Source: Sphaerosporella brunnea (taxonomy: Eukaryota; Ascomycota; Pezizomycetes; Pezizales; Pyronemataceae). From it: 64,000 bases of DNA. Each line of letters opens with the position of its first letter. Within the stretch, counting starts at the first letter, position 1. The translations under genes were made by a program, and so were the position numbers. Location: positions 124,001 to 188,000 of the forward strand of contig VXIS01000014.1 of assembly GCA_008704415.1 (NCBI GenBank). The letters are read 5' to 3'. This document shows, piece after piece, positions 21,231 through 31,683 of the stretch. A model generated the notes under the pieces. That model was not told the DNA's origin and did not search any database. It saw only the letters and a list, made by a program, of their open reading frames with translations.

Positions 21231-21666
21231 GGTTTTCTTTCCTGCGCCGTGACTTATCCGATCGGCGTGGATTGAGAGTTTTTGTATGGTTTGGAAGGTG
21301 ATTGTTTGGTTGTGTCCGTCGCGGTTCAAATGGTGGTTGCCGAGCTAGGTAGCTTGCTGGGGAAAGGAAAGAAGGGTGCATAAACCGGGCAACTCATCCG
21401 ATATCACTCGGCGTACACTGAACGCATGCGATGAAGCCACTCTTCTATGCTTCCTTGCGGCAGTTGAACGGTTCCATGTAACTTTTGCCTAGGGGGAGAA
21501 CGCATAGGGCTCCTGAGCCACGACCCAATCACATGACGTTAACGTTGCCAAGCCGACCAGGCTCACCTTCCCAGAGCTCACCCATGATGCGCCCTGCTAA
21601 CTGGTCCAGACCCCATACATTTTACATGTGTTCCTTCTACCTCTAGTTTCACCTCACCTTTCAACC
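21231..21666. other. Divergent promoter region RIC1 / BBP
   Basis: 436 bp between divergently transcribed genes. A pyrimidine-rich leader (21625-21660) precedes the BBP ATG. No other feature seen. Confidence 0.5.
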
Positions 21667-23782
21667 ATGCGAGACCTCACGGGTACCAATAATGTGCCAG
21701 TGGCATCTACCCGTCACTTCGGTCGCAGCCATCCTACCACTGCTTCCAGGCCCGTCGTCAAGCAGGAACCAATGGACAGCCTGCCTTTCTCTCCAGACCC
21801 GACCTTCAATTCTGACGAGTCTCGTGGTCGACCCGCGTCACGTCTAGAGAACCCTGAGAACCAGAAGAAGAAGAAGCGCAAACGCGGAAACCGCTGGGGC
21901 GAGGCTGCGTCGTCTAATGCCGTGGCCAGCCTTGTGGGACTGCCCACTGCCATTTTCGCTACGATGACGCACGAGCAGCTGGAGGCTTACTCGATCCACC
22001 TACGCATTTCTGAAATCACCCAGAAACTCAAGATCAACGACATCGTTCCAAGTGACAGACTCCGGTAAGTACTCCACTTCCCTTCCCCGTGTCATTGCTG
22101 GCTGATACTTGGAACAGTTCACCGTCTCCCCCTCCGCAGTATGATAATCATGGCAAGCGTATCAATACCCGAGAGTTCCGCTATCGCAAGAAGCTTGAAG
22201 CCGAACGCCATGAACTCGTCAAGAAAGCCTCCGAGCTCATCGCCAACTACAAGGCCCCAACTGACTACCGGCGTCCGTTCAAGACGCACGAGAAAGTCTA
22301 CATCCCAGTTAATGATTATCCAGAGATTAACTTTAGTATACTAACCCTACTTCCTAACCTCGCAGACTCACGTGCTTGCCGCTATGAGTGATGCTTTCCA
22401 AAACTGTACTAACCTCTGATGTTTTGCGTATCACTGACAGTTGGTTTACTCATTGGACCCCGTGGTGGTACTCTCAAGGATATGGAGAAGCAATCCGGCG
22501 CAAAGATTGCAATCCGGGGTAAAGGCTCTGTGAAGGAAGGCAAAGGAGGTAGCGACAGGGCTTCAGATTCTAACCTCGACGAGGATCTCCACTGCCTGAT
22601 CATCTCGGAGAGTGAGGAGAACATTGCTAAAGCTAAAAAGCTGATCCATGACGTGATCGAGACAGTATGTCCGATATCTCTTCCTGAAGCTTCATTTTGC
22701 TAACCCGGACACTTGTTGACAGGCTGCATCCGTACCCGAACAGAACAACGATCTCAAGAGACACCAGCTTCGTCTCCTGGCTACCCTGAACGGAACCCTC
22801 CGTGACGACGAAAACAACCCATGTCTGAACTGTATGTATCCCACTTTCCACATCAACTTGGCACCTAATAAATAGGCTAGGTGGTGCGCTTGGTCATCGG
22901 AAATATGACTGCCCAGAGAAGAAGATGATGGTTGCAAATGTCATCTGTCGGGTCTGTGGAAACGCAGGTCACTTCGCTCGAGACTGTCGTGAACGCCCCA
23001 AAGGTTCCGACTGGAGAAGGTTTGGTAACAACAAGAAGAACGGACCGGTCGATTTCGTCGACAGAGAGTACGAGTCTCTCATGCAGGAACTTGGTGGAAC
23101 GGGGGCTGCTCTGGCTGTTGACTCGTTTCGTTCCCGCGGACTGATCGAAGACGGCAACACTGACACCCGCGGGCCTTCCGGTTCCCTTCCCGCCGAGGTG
23201 CCGGCTGGACCTGCCACCGGTGGACCAGCTCCGTGGAAGCTTCCTCAGCCTCCGCCAAACCGTCCCGGATTGAACGATGGCGGTAATCCACCCCCGCCTC
23301 CCGCTCCAGCCAACAACCGCGAAACTGTTGCACCGTGGCACCAGCAGCCAAGCACCCAGTCGGCACCTCGTCCCTTGCAGCAGCTCAAGGATTTGCACCC
23401 TCGTCCGAACCACGGTCATCGCGGTACTCGTCAGGGAGCTCCGGGCCTCGACGGTCCGCCTGGTCAGCCATGGAACGCACACTCAAACCCTGATTTCAAT
23501 GCCATCCCGCCAATGAAAATGGTTATGGATGGATACCCCAACTACGGCTTTGTTGCCCCAGTTCAGCCTCAGGGTTATTACCAGCAGCCTCAGCTGACCG
23601 GCCCTGGTGGTCCATATGTGCCTCCACCCCCGGGTGCTGCCCCGCCCCCGCCGCCGGCTTATGAAGCTCCGCCCCCCCCTCCCCCTCCCCCTCCAGCTGG
23701 CTTTGACATGCAGCCGCCGCCGCCCCCTCCTCCTATGGATGATGGCCATGGATTCCACGGCAAGAGAGCCCGATACTACTAA
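21667..23782 (+). CDS. bbp: Branchpoint-bridging protein BBP/SF1 (Msl5)
   Basis: Splicing factor that binds the intron branch site (TACTAAC in yeast) and bridges to U2AF and U1 in the commitment complex. Exons 21667..22064, 22118..22335, 22441..22664, 22723..22831, 22881..23782 give 616 aa. Domains: a basic KKKKRKRGNRW stretch and helix region (residues 55-135), the KH-QUA2 RNA-binding domain (about 180-300, with GLLIGPRGGTLKDMEKQSGA and AIRGKGSVKEGKGG), two CCHC zinc knuckles (CGALGHRKYDC and CRVCGNAGHFARDC, about 317-355), and a long Pro-rich tail with runs of up to eight prolines. Introns are 49-58 nt except intron 2 (22336-22440, 105 nt). Intron 2 holds TACTAAC at 22339-22345 and again at 22407-22413, plus a usable early acceptor at 22365 that would create a stop codon within nine codons. 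This suggests self-regulated splicing. Confidence 0.95.
22336..22440 (+). promoter_or_regulatory. Candidate autoregulatory intron in BBP gene
   Basis: The donor GTATAC overlaps a perfect TACTAAC (22339-22345). A CTAAC (22354-22358) lies just before a CGCAG acceptor (22361-22365). A second perfect TACTAAC (22407-22413) serves the in-frame acceptor at 22440. Using the early acceptor gives an in-frame TGA after eight codons, so the spliced product would be a nonsense-mediated-decay target. BBP's own ligand sequence inside its gene makes feedback plausible; this is inference. Confidence 0.45.
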
Positions 23783-24201
23783 ACACCCGGAGAAGAAACC
23801 GCCGGTCAAATGTGTCTAACTGTTAACATGCCGATTGCGCAGAGATTTTGCATTTCCTGAAACCTTGTTTACTAAAAATGCAGCATCTTGTACTAACGGC
23901 TTGTTTCAGCTTGCTCTTTGTGGGGGGGGGAAACAAATGAATGCGGTGGGTGCCTACTGTGAAATTGAAGCAGAATAGGCAATCAAAATAAAACCATTGT
24001 GCTTTTCAACACTGCTTGGGTTGTGATAGTTAAACTGCGAGTGACGAAAAGTGAGAAACGCGAGCCGGCCCCGGCAACCGAGGGCTAAGGTTTACATTAC
24101 ATAAAACCTGTGGTGGGGCCCTGCTTGAGCCAGCTGGCTTTTCGTCACCGCGCCAACTCCTCAGCTTCCAAATCCAACCTTGACCTCGCCCCACAGCAAC
24201 A
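23783..24201. other. Intergenic region BBP / TRP4
   Basis: 419 bp holding the BBP 3' end (possible AATAAA-like signal AATAAAA near 23985) and the TRP4 promoter. Nothing else seen. Confidence 0.5.
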
Positions 24202-25392
24202 ATGTCGGAAGCAAGCTACTCTCTCCTCCCACTTCTCAAAAAAATCTCTACCAACGCCTCCAGCGTTACCGCCGACGAAGTAACCGATGCCATCACACGG
24301 ATCTCGCAGAACGAATGTTCACCGGTACAAACCGGAGCGCTGCTGACGGCTCTGCACTACACGGGACTCGACATGAAAGCGGACATCATCGCCGGGGCGG
24401 CGAAAGCGATGCGACACGCTGGACGGGTGGTCCACAATCTCAAGCCGCATGCGGTCGAGAAGAAGCACGGAAGCTACAACGGCGGGCTGGTGGATATTGT
24501 CGGCACTGGCGGCGACAGTCACGACACGTTTAACGTTTCGACCACCGCTGCTATCGTCGCCTCCGGCTGCGGAATCCGCGTTTGTAAGCACGGTTCAAAG
24601 GCTTCTACTTCCTCCTCGGGCAGCGCGGACATTCTTACATCCTTCGGTGCCTCCCTCGTCTCGGTCACCCCAAAAGTCGTCAGCGAGTATTACGCTAGAG
24701 ATGGCCACCCCGAAAGTAGCTTTTGCTTTTTGTTTGCGCCTGTTTACCACCCTGCCATGGCACATATCGCGCCGATTCGAAAGGAGCTGGGGTGCAGGAC
24801 TATCTTCAATGTGTTGGGCCCGTTGATCAATCCCGTGGATTACTCGGTGGCGAATGGCCTCGAGGCGCGGATATTGGGGGTAGGAAAGCGAGTGTTAGGT
24901 CCCGTGTACGCAGAAACCCTGCGGCTGTTGGGGGTGACAAAAGCGCTGGTGGTGTGCGGCGAGGAACAGCTAGACGAGATTTCAATCGAGGGGTACACAC
25001 AATGCTGGCGGCTGGAGGGGCAGGAAATCACAGAGTTCCGGATACATCCCACGGAGACGTTCGGGATCCAGACGCACCCGCTGAAGGAGGTTGCGGGAGG
25101 TAAGGGCCCCGCTGAGAACGCGGCGATCTTACAGGATCTGCTCGCGGGAAGACTGGAGAGGGGCCATCCTATCCTGGATTTCGTGTTGGTTAATGCTGCG
25201 GCGCTGGTGGCTGTCACGGGAGTTGTCGAGGGAGAGCAGGAGCTTGGACAGGACGGCGTCATGAGGGGCTCGCTGTGGAACAATGCTGTGGAGAAGGCGA
25301 TGGAGGGGATCACGAGCGGCCAGAGCTACAGGTGCTGGGAGAGGTTTGCGATGGTCTCGAGGGAGGCGGAGGAGGCTCTGAGAGCTCTGTAG
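24202..25392 (+). CDS. trp4: Anthranilate phosphoribosyltransferase
   Basis: Second dedicated step of tryptophan synthesis: anthranilate plus PRPP gives phosphoribosyl-anthranilate and pyrophosphate, in the cytosol. Single exon, 396 aa. The N-terminal helical domain (residues 1-75) is followed by the glycine-rich PRPP-binding motif VGTGGDSHDTFNVST starting at about residue 100, and the anthranilate/PRPP loop KHGSKASTSSSGSAD at about residues 129-143. A later block, APVYHPAMAHIAPIRKELG, matches the family FAPxxHPAM segment, and GPLINP follows. The enzyme appears intact, with all recognisable catalytic motifs present and length normal for a fungal stand-alone enzyme. The start at 24202 (ACAATGTCGG context) directly precedes the conserved helices. 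Neighbours are unrelated. Confidence 0.96.
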   Translation: MSEASYSLLPLLKKISTNASSVTADEVTDAITRISQNECSPVQTGALLTALHYTGLDMKADIIAGAAKAMRHAGRVVHNLKPHAVEKKHGSYNGGLVDIVGTGGDSHDTFNVSTTAAIVASGCGIRVCKHGSKASTSSSGSADILTSFGASLVSVTPKVVSEYYARDGHPESSFCFLFAPVYHPAMAHIAPIRKELGCRTIFNVLGPLINPVDYSVANGLEARILGVGKRVLGPVYAETLRLLGVTKALVVCGEEQLDEISIEGYTQCWRLEGQEITEFRIHPTETFGIQTHPLKEVAGGKGPAENAAILQDLLAGRLERGHPILDFVLVNAAALVAVTGVVEGEQELGQDGVMRGSLWNNAVEKAMEGITSGQSYRCWERFAMVSREAEEALRAL

Positions 25393-25715
25393 ACCCGTGC
25401 CAATGAATTCAGAATTCACATGAGTGTAGCCCCACGCCAAGGCTGATGCTCATCTTACCGTGCGTCATCATTTGTGATAGCTGAAATGAAACATCATCGC
25501 GTGGCATCGATTGGTTTGGTCCGCGTGAACTTTTGGGGGGAGGGGCCAGTTGGGCATGCGAGGTTTGACTTCAGCCCTAGATAGCCCACATGGCAAGCAT
25601 CACTCCTCAGCCCGCCTCCAACTAATTATAAAACTAACGATTTCGCAGCGCCCACCGAGCGCTGCAAGCTCCAAAAAGCCATCAATTGTACGTCTCCTTC
25701 CTGCAGCTAGCAACC
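25393..25715. other. Intergenic region TRP4 / PI-PLC X gene
   Basis: 323 bp with the TRP4 3' end and the downstream promoter. No further feature seen. Confidence 0.5.
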
Positions 25716-27125
25716 ATGCCGCCAAACCTCACCATCCGGAACCTGACCTCAATGCCCCTGAAGATAACGCACACGTCGCGGTACCCGCCGCCGCGGCGGG
25801 CGCCAGAACCAATCACGGGGCGCAACCTGACGGACATATCGAACCTCGCCAACAACCTCGGCACGTTTCTGCGGCGGAGCCCAATATCTGTGTCGTCGGC
25901 GCAGCTCGCAAAAAATGCAAAGCTGTTCGAGGAGACGGACGTGGCGGTTGAGATCGCGGTGTATACCGGCAGGGACGCGGGGTTTGCGTTGGGGGACGGT
26001 GCGGCGGTGTTGAGGTTGGATTTTGAGGTGGTGGAGCATAATGGGGCGGTCGGGAAGTTTAGAGTCGAGCTTGTGCACGCCGAGGAAGGCGCCGAGATGA
26101 ATGTGGTCCCTCTCAATGGCGGCGGTGGCGGCGGTATAAGCCTCGCTTGTATCCTCCACCGCAAGCGAAACCATCTTGCGCTGCTGTCGACGGCGGAGAT
26201 GAAGGCGTGGATGGGGAAGCTGAAGGACTCCACGCATCTGGGAGAACTTAGTATTCCGGGCACTCACAACTCGCCGACTTACCATCTTGCACTGCCGAGT
26301 GTTAGGTGCCAGGAGGTGTCTGTGAGAGAGCAGCTGGAGAATGGAGTTAGGTTTTTGGATGTGAGGGCTCAGCCGGATGGGAAGGAGATTGTGCTGGTGC
26401 ATGGAGCGTTCCCGATCGCCTTGTCCGGGAAGAAAACACTCAAGGACCTGCTGAAGGAGTGCTACGACTTCCTGCAGGCGCACAAAAGCGAGACCATAAT
26501 TGTGTCCCTGAAGCGTGAGGGCCACGGGAAATGGGATGAAGGCGAGTTCAGCAAAGTCATCAAGACGCAAGTGATCGAAAGAAACATAGACATGTGGTAC
26601 GTGGAGCCGGAGATGCCGCGGCTCGAAAAGTGCAGAGGCAAATGCATCCTCTTCCGCCGGTACCACCTTGACGACTCCCTCAAGAGCGAGCACGGCGGCA
26701 AAGGCTACGGCATAAACGCGGAGGCTTGGGATTACAACACGCCGAACTACACGACGCCGTCAAACATCTGCGTCCAGGACTTTTGCGAAGTCCTCGAGAC
26801 GCAGAATATCGACAAGAAAATCGGGTACGTTAAGGACCACCTCGAACGGAGTTGCACGCAGATCGCGGCGGCCGGCAAGGAAGGCAAAGAACCCCCGCTG
26901 TTCATCAACTTTCTCAGCGCCAGCAACTTCTGGAAGGTCGGCACTTGGCCGGAGAAGGTCGCGGCCAAGATCAATCCTGCGATTTGCGAGCATTTGGCGG
27001 TGGATCATAGGGTTGAGGGAGGGAATGCGGGCACCGGAGTCGTGATTACGGATTTTGTGGGGGAGGATAGAAATTTCGCGCTGTTTAAGCTGGTGGTCGG
27101 AATGAATGGAGGCCTTTTGGTGTAG
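25716..27125 (+). CDS. PI-PLC X-domain phosphodiesterase-like protein
   Basis: Single exon, 469 aa. The C-terminal two-thirds (about residue 165 on) is a phosphatidylinositol-specific phospholipase C X domain of the bacterial/fungal single-domain type. SIPGTHNS holds the first catalytic His (residue 184), GVRFLDVRAQPDG supplies the acidic residues, and IVLVHGAFP holds the second His (about residue 229), followed by SETIIVSLKREG. The N-terminal ~150 residues (MPPNLTIRNLTSMPLKIT onward, with a Gly run near residue 147) belong to no domain I recognise. No signal peptide, membrane segment, EF-hand, PH or C2 domain is seen, so it is not a canonical eukaryotic PLC. The substrate could be PI or GPI-type lipid. 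The ATG at 25716 has a good context (CAACCATG); an upstream in-frame start at 25686 would add ten residues. Confidence 0.88.
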   Translation: MPPNLTIRNLTSMPLKITHTSRYPPPRRAPEPITGRNLTDISNLANNLGTFLRRSPISVSSAQLAKNAKLFEETDVAVEIAVYTGRDAGFALGDGAAVLRLDFEVVEHNGAVGKFRVELVHAEEGAEMNVVPLNGGGGGGISLACILHRKRNHLALLSTAEMKAWMGKLKDSTHLGELSIPGTHNSPTYHLALPSVRCQEVSVREQLENGVRFLDVRAQPDGKEIVLVHGAFPIALSGKKTLKDLLKECYDFLQAHKSETIIVSLKREGHGKWDEGEFSKVIKTQVIERNIDMWYVEPEMPRLEKCRGKCILFRRYHLDDSLKSEHGGKGYGINAEAWDYNTPNYTTPSNICVQDFCEVLETQNIDKKIGYVKDHLERSCTQIAAAGKEGKEPPLFINFLSASNFWKVGTWPEKVAAKINPAICEHLAVDHRVEGGNAGTGVVITDFVGEDRNFALFKLVVGMNGGLLV

Positions 27126-27507
27126 ATGTATGTGTACTTGCTCATGGTTCTGTACTGCGACGGGGGATACAATGGGGGTTGTTTTATGCGTTCGGGGATT
27201 TTGTATTCGCGCTTTGGATACCAGTTTTTTTAGTTGTTTTTAATTTTGGAGACGGCGGAAATCGTAATCTCGGCCTTTGGCTACCGCTTTCATATATGGA
27301 ACCCGCGGGTCGCATCACGCGATCTCACTCATCGCTTTGCTTTTTTTTTTCCAGGTGCTATTACCTACCTGTTCGTTCCAAGCTCAACTGCTTTGTACAC
27401 AGAAGAGCACAAACGGCAATGAGATGGACGAATCGTGTGTGCTTCTTCCTCGAAATGGCTGAACGTTTCGCTGTGTGCGGTTAGGGTTAGTGGGGGTTAG
27501 GGGCGGG

Positions 27508-27585
27508 CTCGACGATTTTTTAAGTTTCCGGATGCCAAGAAACCCTAACCCAGGCCAGCATCCAGATACGTAAAAAATCGTCGAG
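27508..27585. mobile_element. Palindromic mini-element, CTCGACG termini
   Basis: Left arm CTCGACGATTTTTTAAGT(TT)CCGGATGC and right arm GCATC(CA)GATACGTAAAAAATCGTCGAG are inverted with a few mismatches around a loop containing AAACCCTAACCC. A TA follows at the right end (27586-27587). The arms match those of the element at 43242-43452, so this is one family. Confidence 0.65.
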
Positions 27586-27632
27586 TACGCTGACTCGTCG
27601 CTGTTTGAGTCTGGCGGAGAAGAACCCGTTCA

Positions 27633-27812
27633 TTCCATAAACTCAGAAGCAAGAGCCTCGACGGCGCGAAAAGAGCAGTAGGAAAAGGCGTGAGGTGTGC
27701 ACCGGGAGCCGAGTGACATTTTACTGCCCGAGTGTTGCGGCGCCGTTGCCGGTCACGGTCGCGCGTTTTGAGATCTCGGCTTGCCGGTTGACCACTTCTG
27801 AGTTTATGCGGT
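27633..27812. mobile_element. MITE-like element sharing termini with 63796-63925
   Basis: The left end contains CATAAACTCAGAAGCAAGAG and the right end contains CTTCTGAGTTTATGCGGTA in inverted orientation. The same terminal sequence forms both arms of the palindrome at 63796-63925. The interior here (about 140 bp) differs and has no gene. It lies in the TRM112 promoter. Confidence 0.65.
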
Positions 27813-27871
27813 ACCACCACTCCCAACAACTTCCCCCACCCCCCGCCCCCCCCCCGCGCAAACCCGCCACA

Positions 27872-28433
27872 ATGAAAGTCCTAACAACAAACTACATAAC
27901 CTGCGCGGTAAAAGCGTGCAAATCCAGCAGCGCCGCGTTCCCACTGCACTTCAAAGACGCCGAGCTCGTGCAAGAAGAGCTGGAACTCAACAGCGACTTC
28001 ATCCGCAACGTGCTCCCGCGCATCGAGTGGCCCGCGTTGGTGACCACCGCAGTCGAGGTACCTCTTCTCAAACCTCTTATCTCTCCCCCTCCCCCCGTCC
28101 CCAAGGGGGAAGAAAAAAAAATTAAAAAAAATACCAGGATTGCTGATATTGGGAAAAAATTATTCTGTGGGATAGCTCGGCTTCACGACGCTGCCATCGA
28201 CAAAGCCGGCGCCGGAACAGCTGGACGAGAAGATGCTGCAGGACCTGCACACGCTGCTAGTGGAGACGCAGGTGACGGAGGGGAAGCTTGTTTGCGGCAA
28301 CTGCGGGCACGAGTACAATATCCACCAGGGGATTGCAAATTTCTTGTTGCCGAATCATTTGGGTATAAATCTCCCCACCCCCTTTGTCTGAGAGGGTGAG
28401 AGGGTGAGGCTAACGGACGTGCGTGCAGTTTAG
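27872..28433 (+). CDS. trm112: Trm112 methyltransferase activator subunit
   Basis: Small zinc-binding partner that activates several methyltransferases (Trm9, Trm11, Mtq2, Bud23) acting on tRNA, eRF1 and rRNA. Exons 27872..28057, 28176..28362 and 28429..28433 give 125 aa. Intron 1 is 118 nt and intron 2 is 66 nt (donor GTATAA, branch GGCTAACGG, acceptor GTGCAG). The last coding exon is only 5 nt (TT plus TAG): it completes the Val codon of the usual ending FLLPNHLV and supplies the stop. Motifs: MKVLTTNYITCAVKAC and LVCGNCGHEYNIHQGIANFL, whose cysteines form the zinc site. Without the last splice the frame reads a short intron-encoded tail instead. The promoter carries two inverted-repeat elements. 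Confidence 0.93.
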
Positions 28434-28772
28434 GAATTGAAAGCCTGCTCTCGCACGCGCGCAGGATCCGTGATATGATATTAAGATCTATATTAAGATC
28501 TCTCGTGTGTCATTCGTTGTCAACTTGATGGTGGTGATTAATAGCTCCGACATAGTACCTGCCCGAGCCCGATGCAACAAGGAAAAATGTTTCAATGGAC
28601 AGGCAAATGGCAAACAGATAAAAAGACAATGGAAAAACCGAACTCGCTGTTCAGCAACGCCAAACCCTAGAAAGACAGAAACCCAGCAGCATCACAAAGA
28701 ATAAAGGAAATTTATGACCATGCACCATGCCGCCACTGCCGCCACTGCCGCCGTCGCAGGAAGAAGCGTGAA
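28434..28772. other. Convergent intergenic region
   Basis: 339 bp between the TRM112 3' end and the 3' end of the minus-strand exchanger. A small duplication, GATATTAAGATCT/ATATTAAGATCT, lies at about 28475-28501. No gene seen. Confidence 0.5.
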
Positions 28773-31683
28773 CTACCCGCTCTTCTCTACCGCCCCACCC
28801 CACTTACTTCCGATCCCCATGACTTCCACTACCACGTTTACAATCGTGCTGGCGGTCCAAAGTGCGATCAGCGTCCATCCGATGCGGCGGGACATCATCC
28901 ACTTGTTGAACGGCACCCAGACTAGGAGTACCAGGAGTGTGACGAGCAGCGTAGCCGCGCTGATGACCAGCGTGCTCGAGACCTCAATCTTGTATACCGG
29001 GTCGCCTTTGCTGATAGTCATGTAGAGACCGCTGATGCCGATGCCAAGTAAGATATTCAGCATCGGCCCGCCAAAGCATGCGCTGAGCGCCATCACCGGG
29101 AATCCTAATCTCGCAACCGTGATGTCGGCGACCAGGTCTCCGAGCGAGTTTCCGACCGCAAAAATGGTGAGGCCGAGGATGGCATCTGAGATTCCGAAAA
29201 TCACGCCGAACGCTTTCAGAATTCCCACCACTTCCTCGGCGATGGTCGAGATCCAAGATATCGCTACCACGAAGCCGGCGAAGCAAAACAGATAGTGGAG
29301 GCGAGGCCGTTTTGAGGGCGACGTCAGGGACATTAAGCCGCCTAGGCAGCACAAGCCAACAATCAGGGCATAAAGTAGAGGCTTTGTAAGAGGGGTTTCA
29401 GAGTCGGCAAAGAGGACCAGGACTATAAATATCGGCGCGGTGATGCATTGCACCGCTAACAGCCAGCGGTTCCATTCTTTTGCTGATTGCGGGTTGCTGG
29501 GTGGCATCATTGGGGTAGGGGCGGTAGCCGCCGTCAGGATAGAACTTGCAGTCATCATTGAGCAGGGACTCTCCGGTGGGAGGTCGTTGGTCCGGCCATT
29601 CTCCTTCGCGTCGCCAGCATCCGGTCCTTCGACTACAGGAAGAGTTATTGTGAGGAGGAATACACTGGGCACGGCTATCAAAGCGAGAATTTTCTCGAAG
29701 AAGGTCTTGTCAGAGAAATTTCGGAGGGTGGGGAACAATGTGTCGTAGAGAAGCTGCGGGGCGGGTAGAACTTCGTATGGCCAGTATTTGACCTGTTTCC
29801 ACTGCTGGCCATTGGCGTTACTGAACACTGTCAATGAGGAATCGATGGATGGTCGGGGAAGGTGCATGGAAAGCGGTGAGGTGGGGCGGCTGCGGGTGGG
29901 ACTGCGAAGGATTGGCACAGGGGACTCCATAATCGCATTGGAATCGATCGAGCTGGAGTCTGAGTCGACCAAACAGCGCATGGTAGGTCTCAACACTGGG
30001 GAGGTCGCTCCTGAGCCAGGAGAGGAATGAGACGGACTGGTTCCGGTGGAGGGTGGCGGCGCAAGGAACTGTGTAGGCGGTTCGATTCGTAGCTTGATAG
30101 GCCGTTTTGAGGACTGTCCGCTCTGTTCGCTCATGGACCGCGCATGATGCGGTGCTCTTCGTTCATCTTCAGACTCGGACACCAACAGATCGGGGATGTT
30201 AACCCTGGACAGTGCAGCGTCGTTGACAGAGACGGCGCGCATTCTCCCATTGGGGCCGACATTCGGTCTCAGCAGTGAAGCTGGAGTGTGCCGAAGATCC
30301 TCGGAGTCCATAACGATGTCGGGCACACCTGGGGCTGGTTCGGGACCTTCGTATGTCTGAAATAATGGATCATCCGAATATCTGCGTAAGTGGATCTGGC
30401 CGCCACGAAGGTTCTTAGCCTTCTCCAAAGAATTGAGGACAGCTCTGAACTCCATCGCGCCAACCAGCGAAGGCCGGATAGTGTGAGGTGCTGTAATGGT
30501 TAATCGTCGGTCCATTCCTGGACGAGCAATCCTCATGTTGTTGCTGAGCTCCGCATACTCGCGCTCCTCTCGTTCCTCCTCATCCTCCTCCTCTTCACCT
30601 CCTGCGCCACTTTCCAAAGCCGCAAAATCGTGTAGGCTCCCAGCCGAAGCTTCAGTTCCACCCCCAACACCGCCATCTTCATCCTCTTCAACCAGCAGTT
30701 CCTCCTCCTCCTCGGGCGCCGTGTAGTGTTCCCTGGCATGTCGCTCCTTGCGCCTGCGGCGCTTCCTGCGTCCCGCCATCCAATGCCATCCAATGACGAA
30801 AAACACATAAAACAGGTAAAATATGATCATCACAACGCATTCCCACATCTGTATCCTGCCATCGGCCAAGAAGAACAGCCCAAACATGACCGCGACAGCA
30901 AAGAACGAAACATCACGCATGAAAGACTTTCGCCCGACCTTAAAAGGTCTGACGATAGCCATAGAACCCGCCACAACCGCGGTGATGAAACAAGCCGCGC
31001 CGATGAGCTCGCCGACAGCGAGGGATCCGGAGTCGGCTTTCATTGCGGCAAAGGTACTGAAAACATCGGGCGAGCCGTTTCCAAATGCAAGGAAGGTGAC
31101 TCCAGCCATACTCTCGGACATTCCGAGAATACTGGCTATAGTGGAAAGATTGACGCAAAAGAAGTCGCTCGCAGCGATTCCGATGGTCGAGAAGAGTATT
31201 CCGAGCCATGATGCTAAGATAAGGAACGGGACGGCTCGGCCCTTTCCAAAGCGACAGTAATAGAGGTCGAGATAATCGAACAAGCCAACTCTTTCGTCCT
31301 CACAGTTGGCGTGGATGAAGGCACACTTGTCTTTAGCTCTGTGGACATTGCGACACTGTCGAAGTCAGCGTAGCTCGCGATGTGCATACGGAAGCAGAGG
31401 TGGAGGTAGAAGTAGGTTTCGATATGACCCGACGTGCCTCGTTCTCGTTGTCTCGGGCCGATGTGTGGCGTGGTTTCAAGGTCGGCGGCGACAGGCCAAA
31501 AAACGATCCTCCAGACCTCTTCCAAGGACTTGTGGCTTGAGCGCGATCGATATCCTCAGGTGAGAGTTTGATCGGGCGGCTGACTTTCTTGGCCTCGGCG
31601 GTGGTTGACAACGACACGAGCAAAAGCAGCAAGAGTATGCCGAGCAGTGAGTGGAGCAGACGGCGTCTGAAGAGGAGTTTCAT
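28773..31683 (-). CDS. Cation/Ca2+ exchanger (CaCA superfamily, CCX-like)
   Basis: Membrane antiporter with two Na_Ca_ex domains. Exons 31429..31683 and 28773..31355 (complement) give 945 aa. The 73-nt intron has a weak donor (GTCATA) but a good branch (GCTGAC) and acceptor (GACAG); joining gives the Cys-containing luminal block CRNVHRAKDKCAFIHANCED, typical of this family. Residues 1-30 are a signal peptide or signal anchor with seven consecutive leucines. Alpha-1 repeat: GMSESMAGVTFLAFGNGSPD. Alpha-2: GISDAILGLTIFAVGNSLGD. Between them is a long charged, Ser/Pro-rich cytosolic loop (about residues 290-620) with Glu runs, probably regulatory. The best-known relatives are the uncharacterised yeast exchangers (YDL206W-type). 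It probably sits in an endomembrane and transports Ca2+ or Mn2+; the counter-ion is not deducible. Confidence 0.9.

Larger units (their letters stand above)
27126..27871. other. Intergenic region with two inverted-repeat mini-elements
   Basis: Contains the PI-PLC 3' end, a TTAGGG-like stretch (27480-27500), a 78-bp palindrome (27508-27585) and an inverted-repeat element (27633-27812) that ends about 60 bp before the TRM112 start. No other gene is visible. Confidence 0.5.

Noticed and set aside
27480..27551. TTAGGG/CCCTAA-like sequence that could be an interstitial telomere repeat
   Set aside because: Only one or two degenerate units per side, and the CCCTAACC block recurs in the loop of the related mini-element at 43.28 kb, so it belongs to that element rather than to a telomere.
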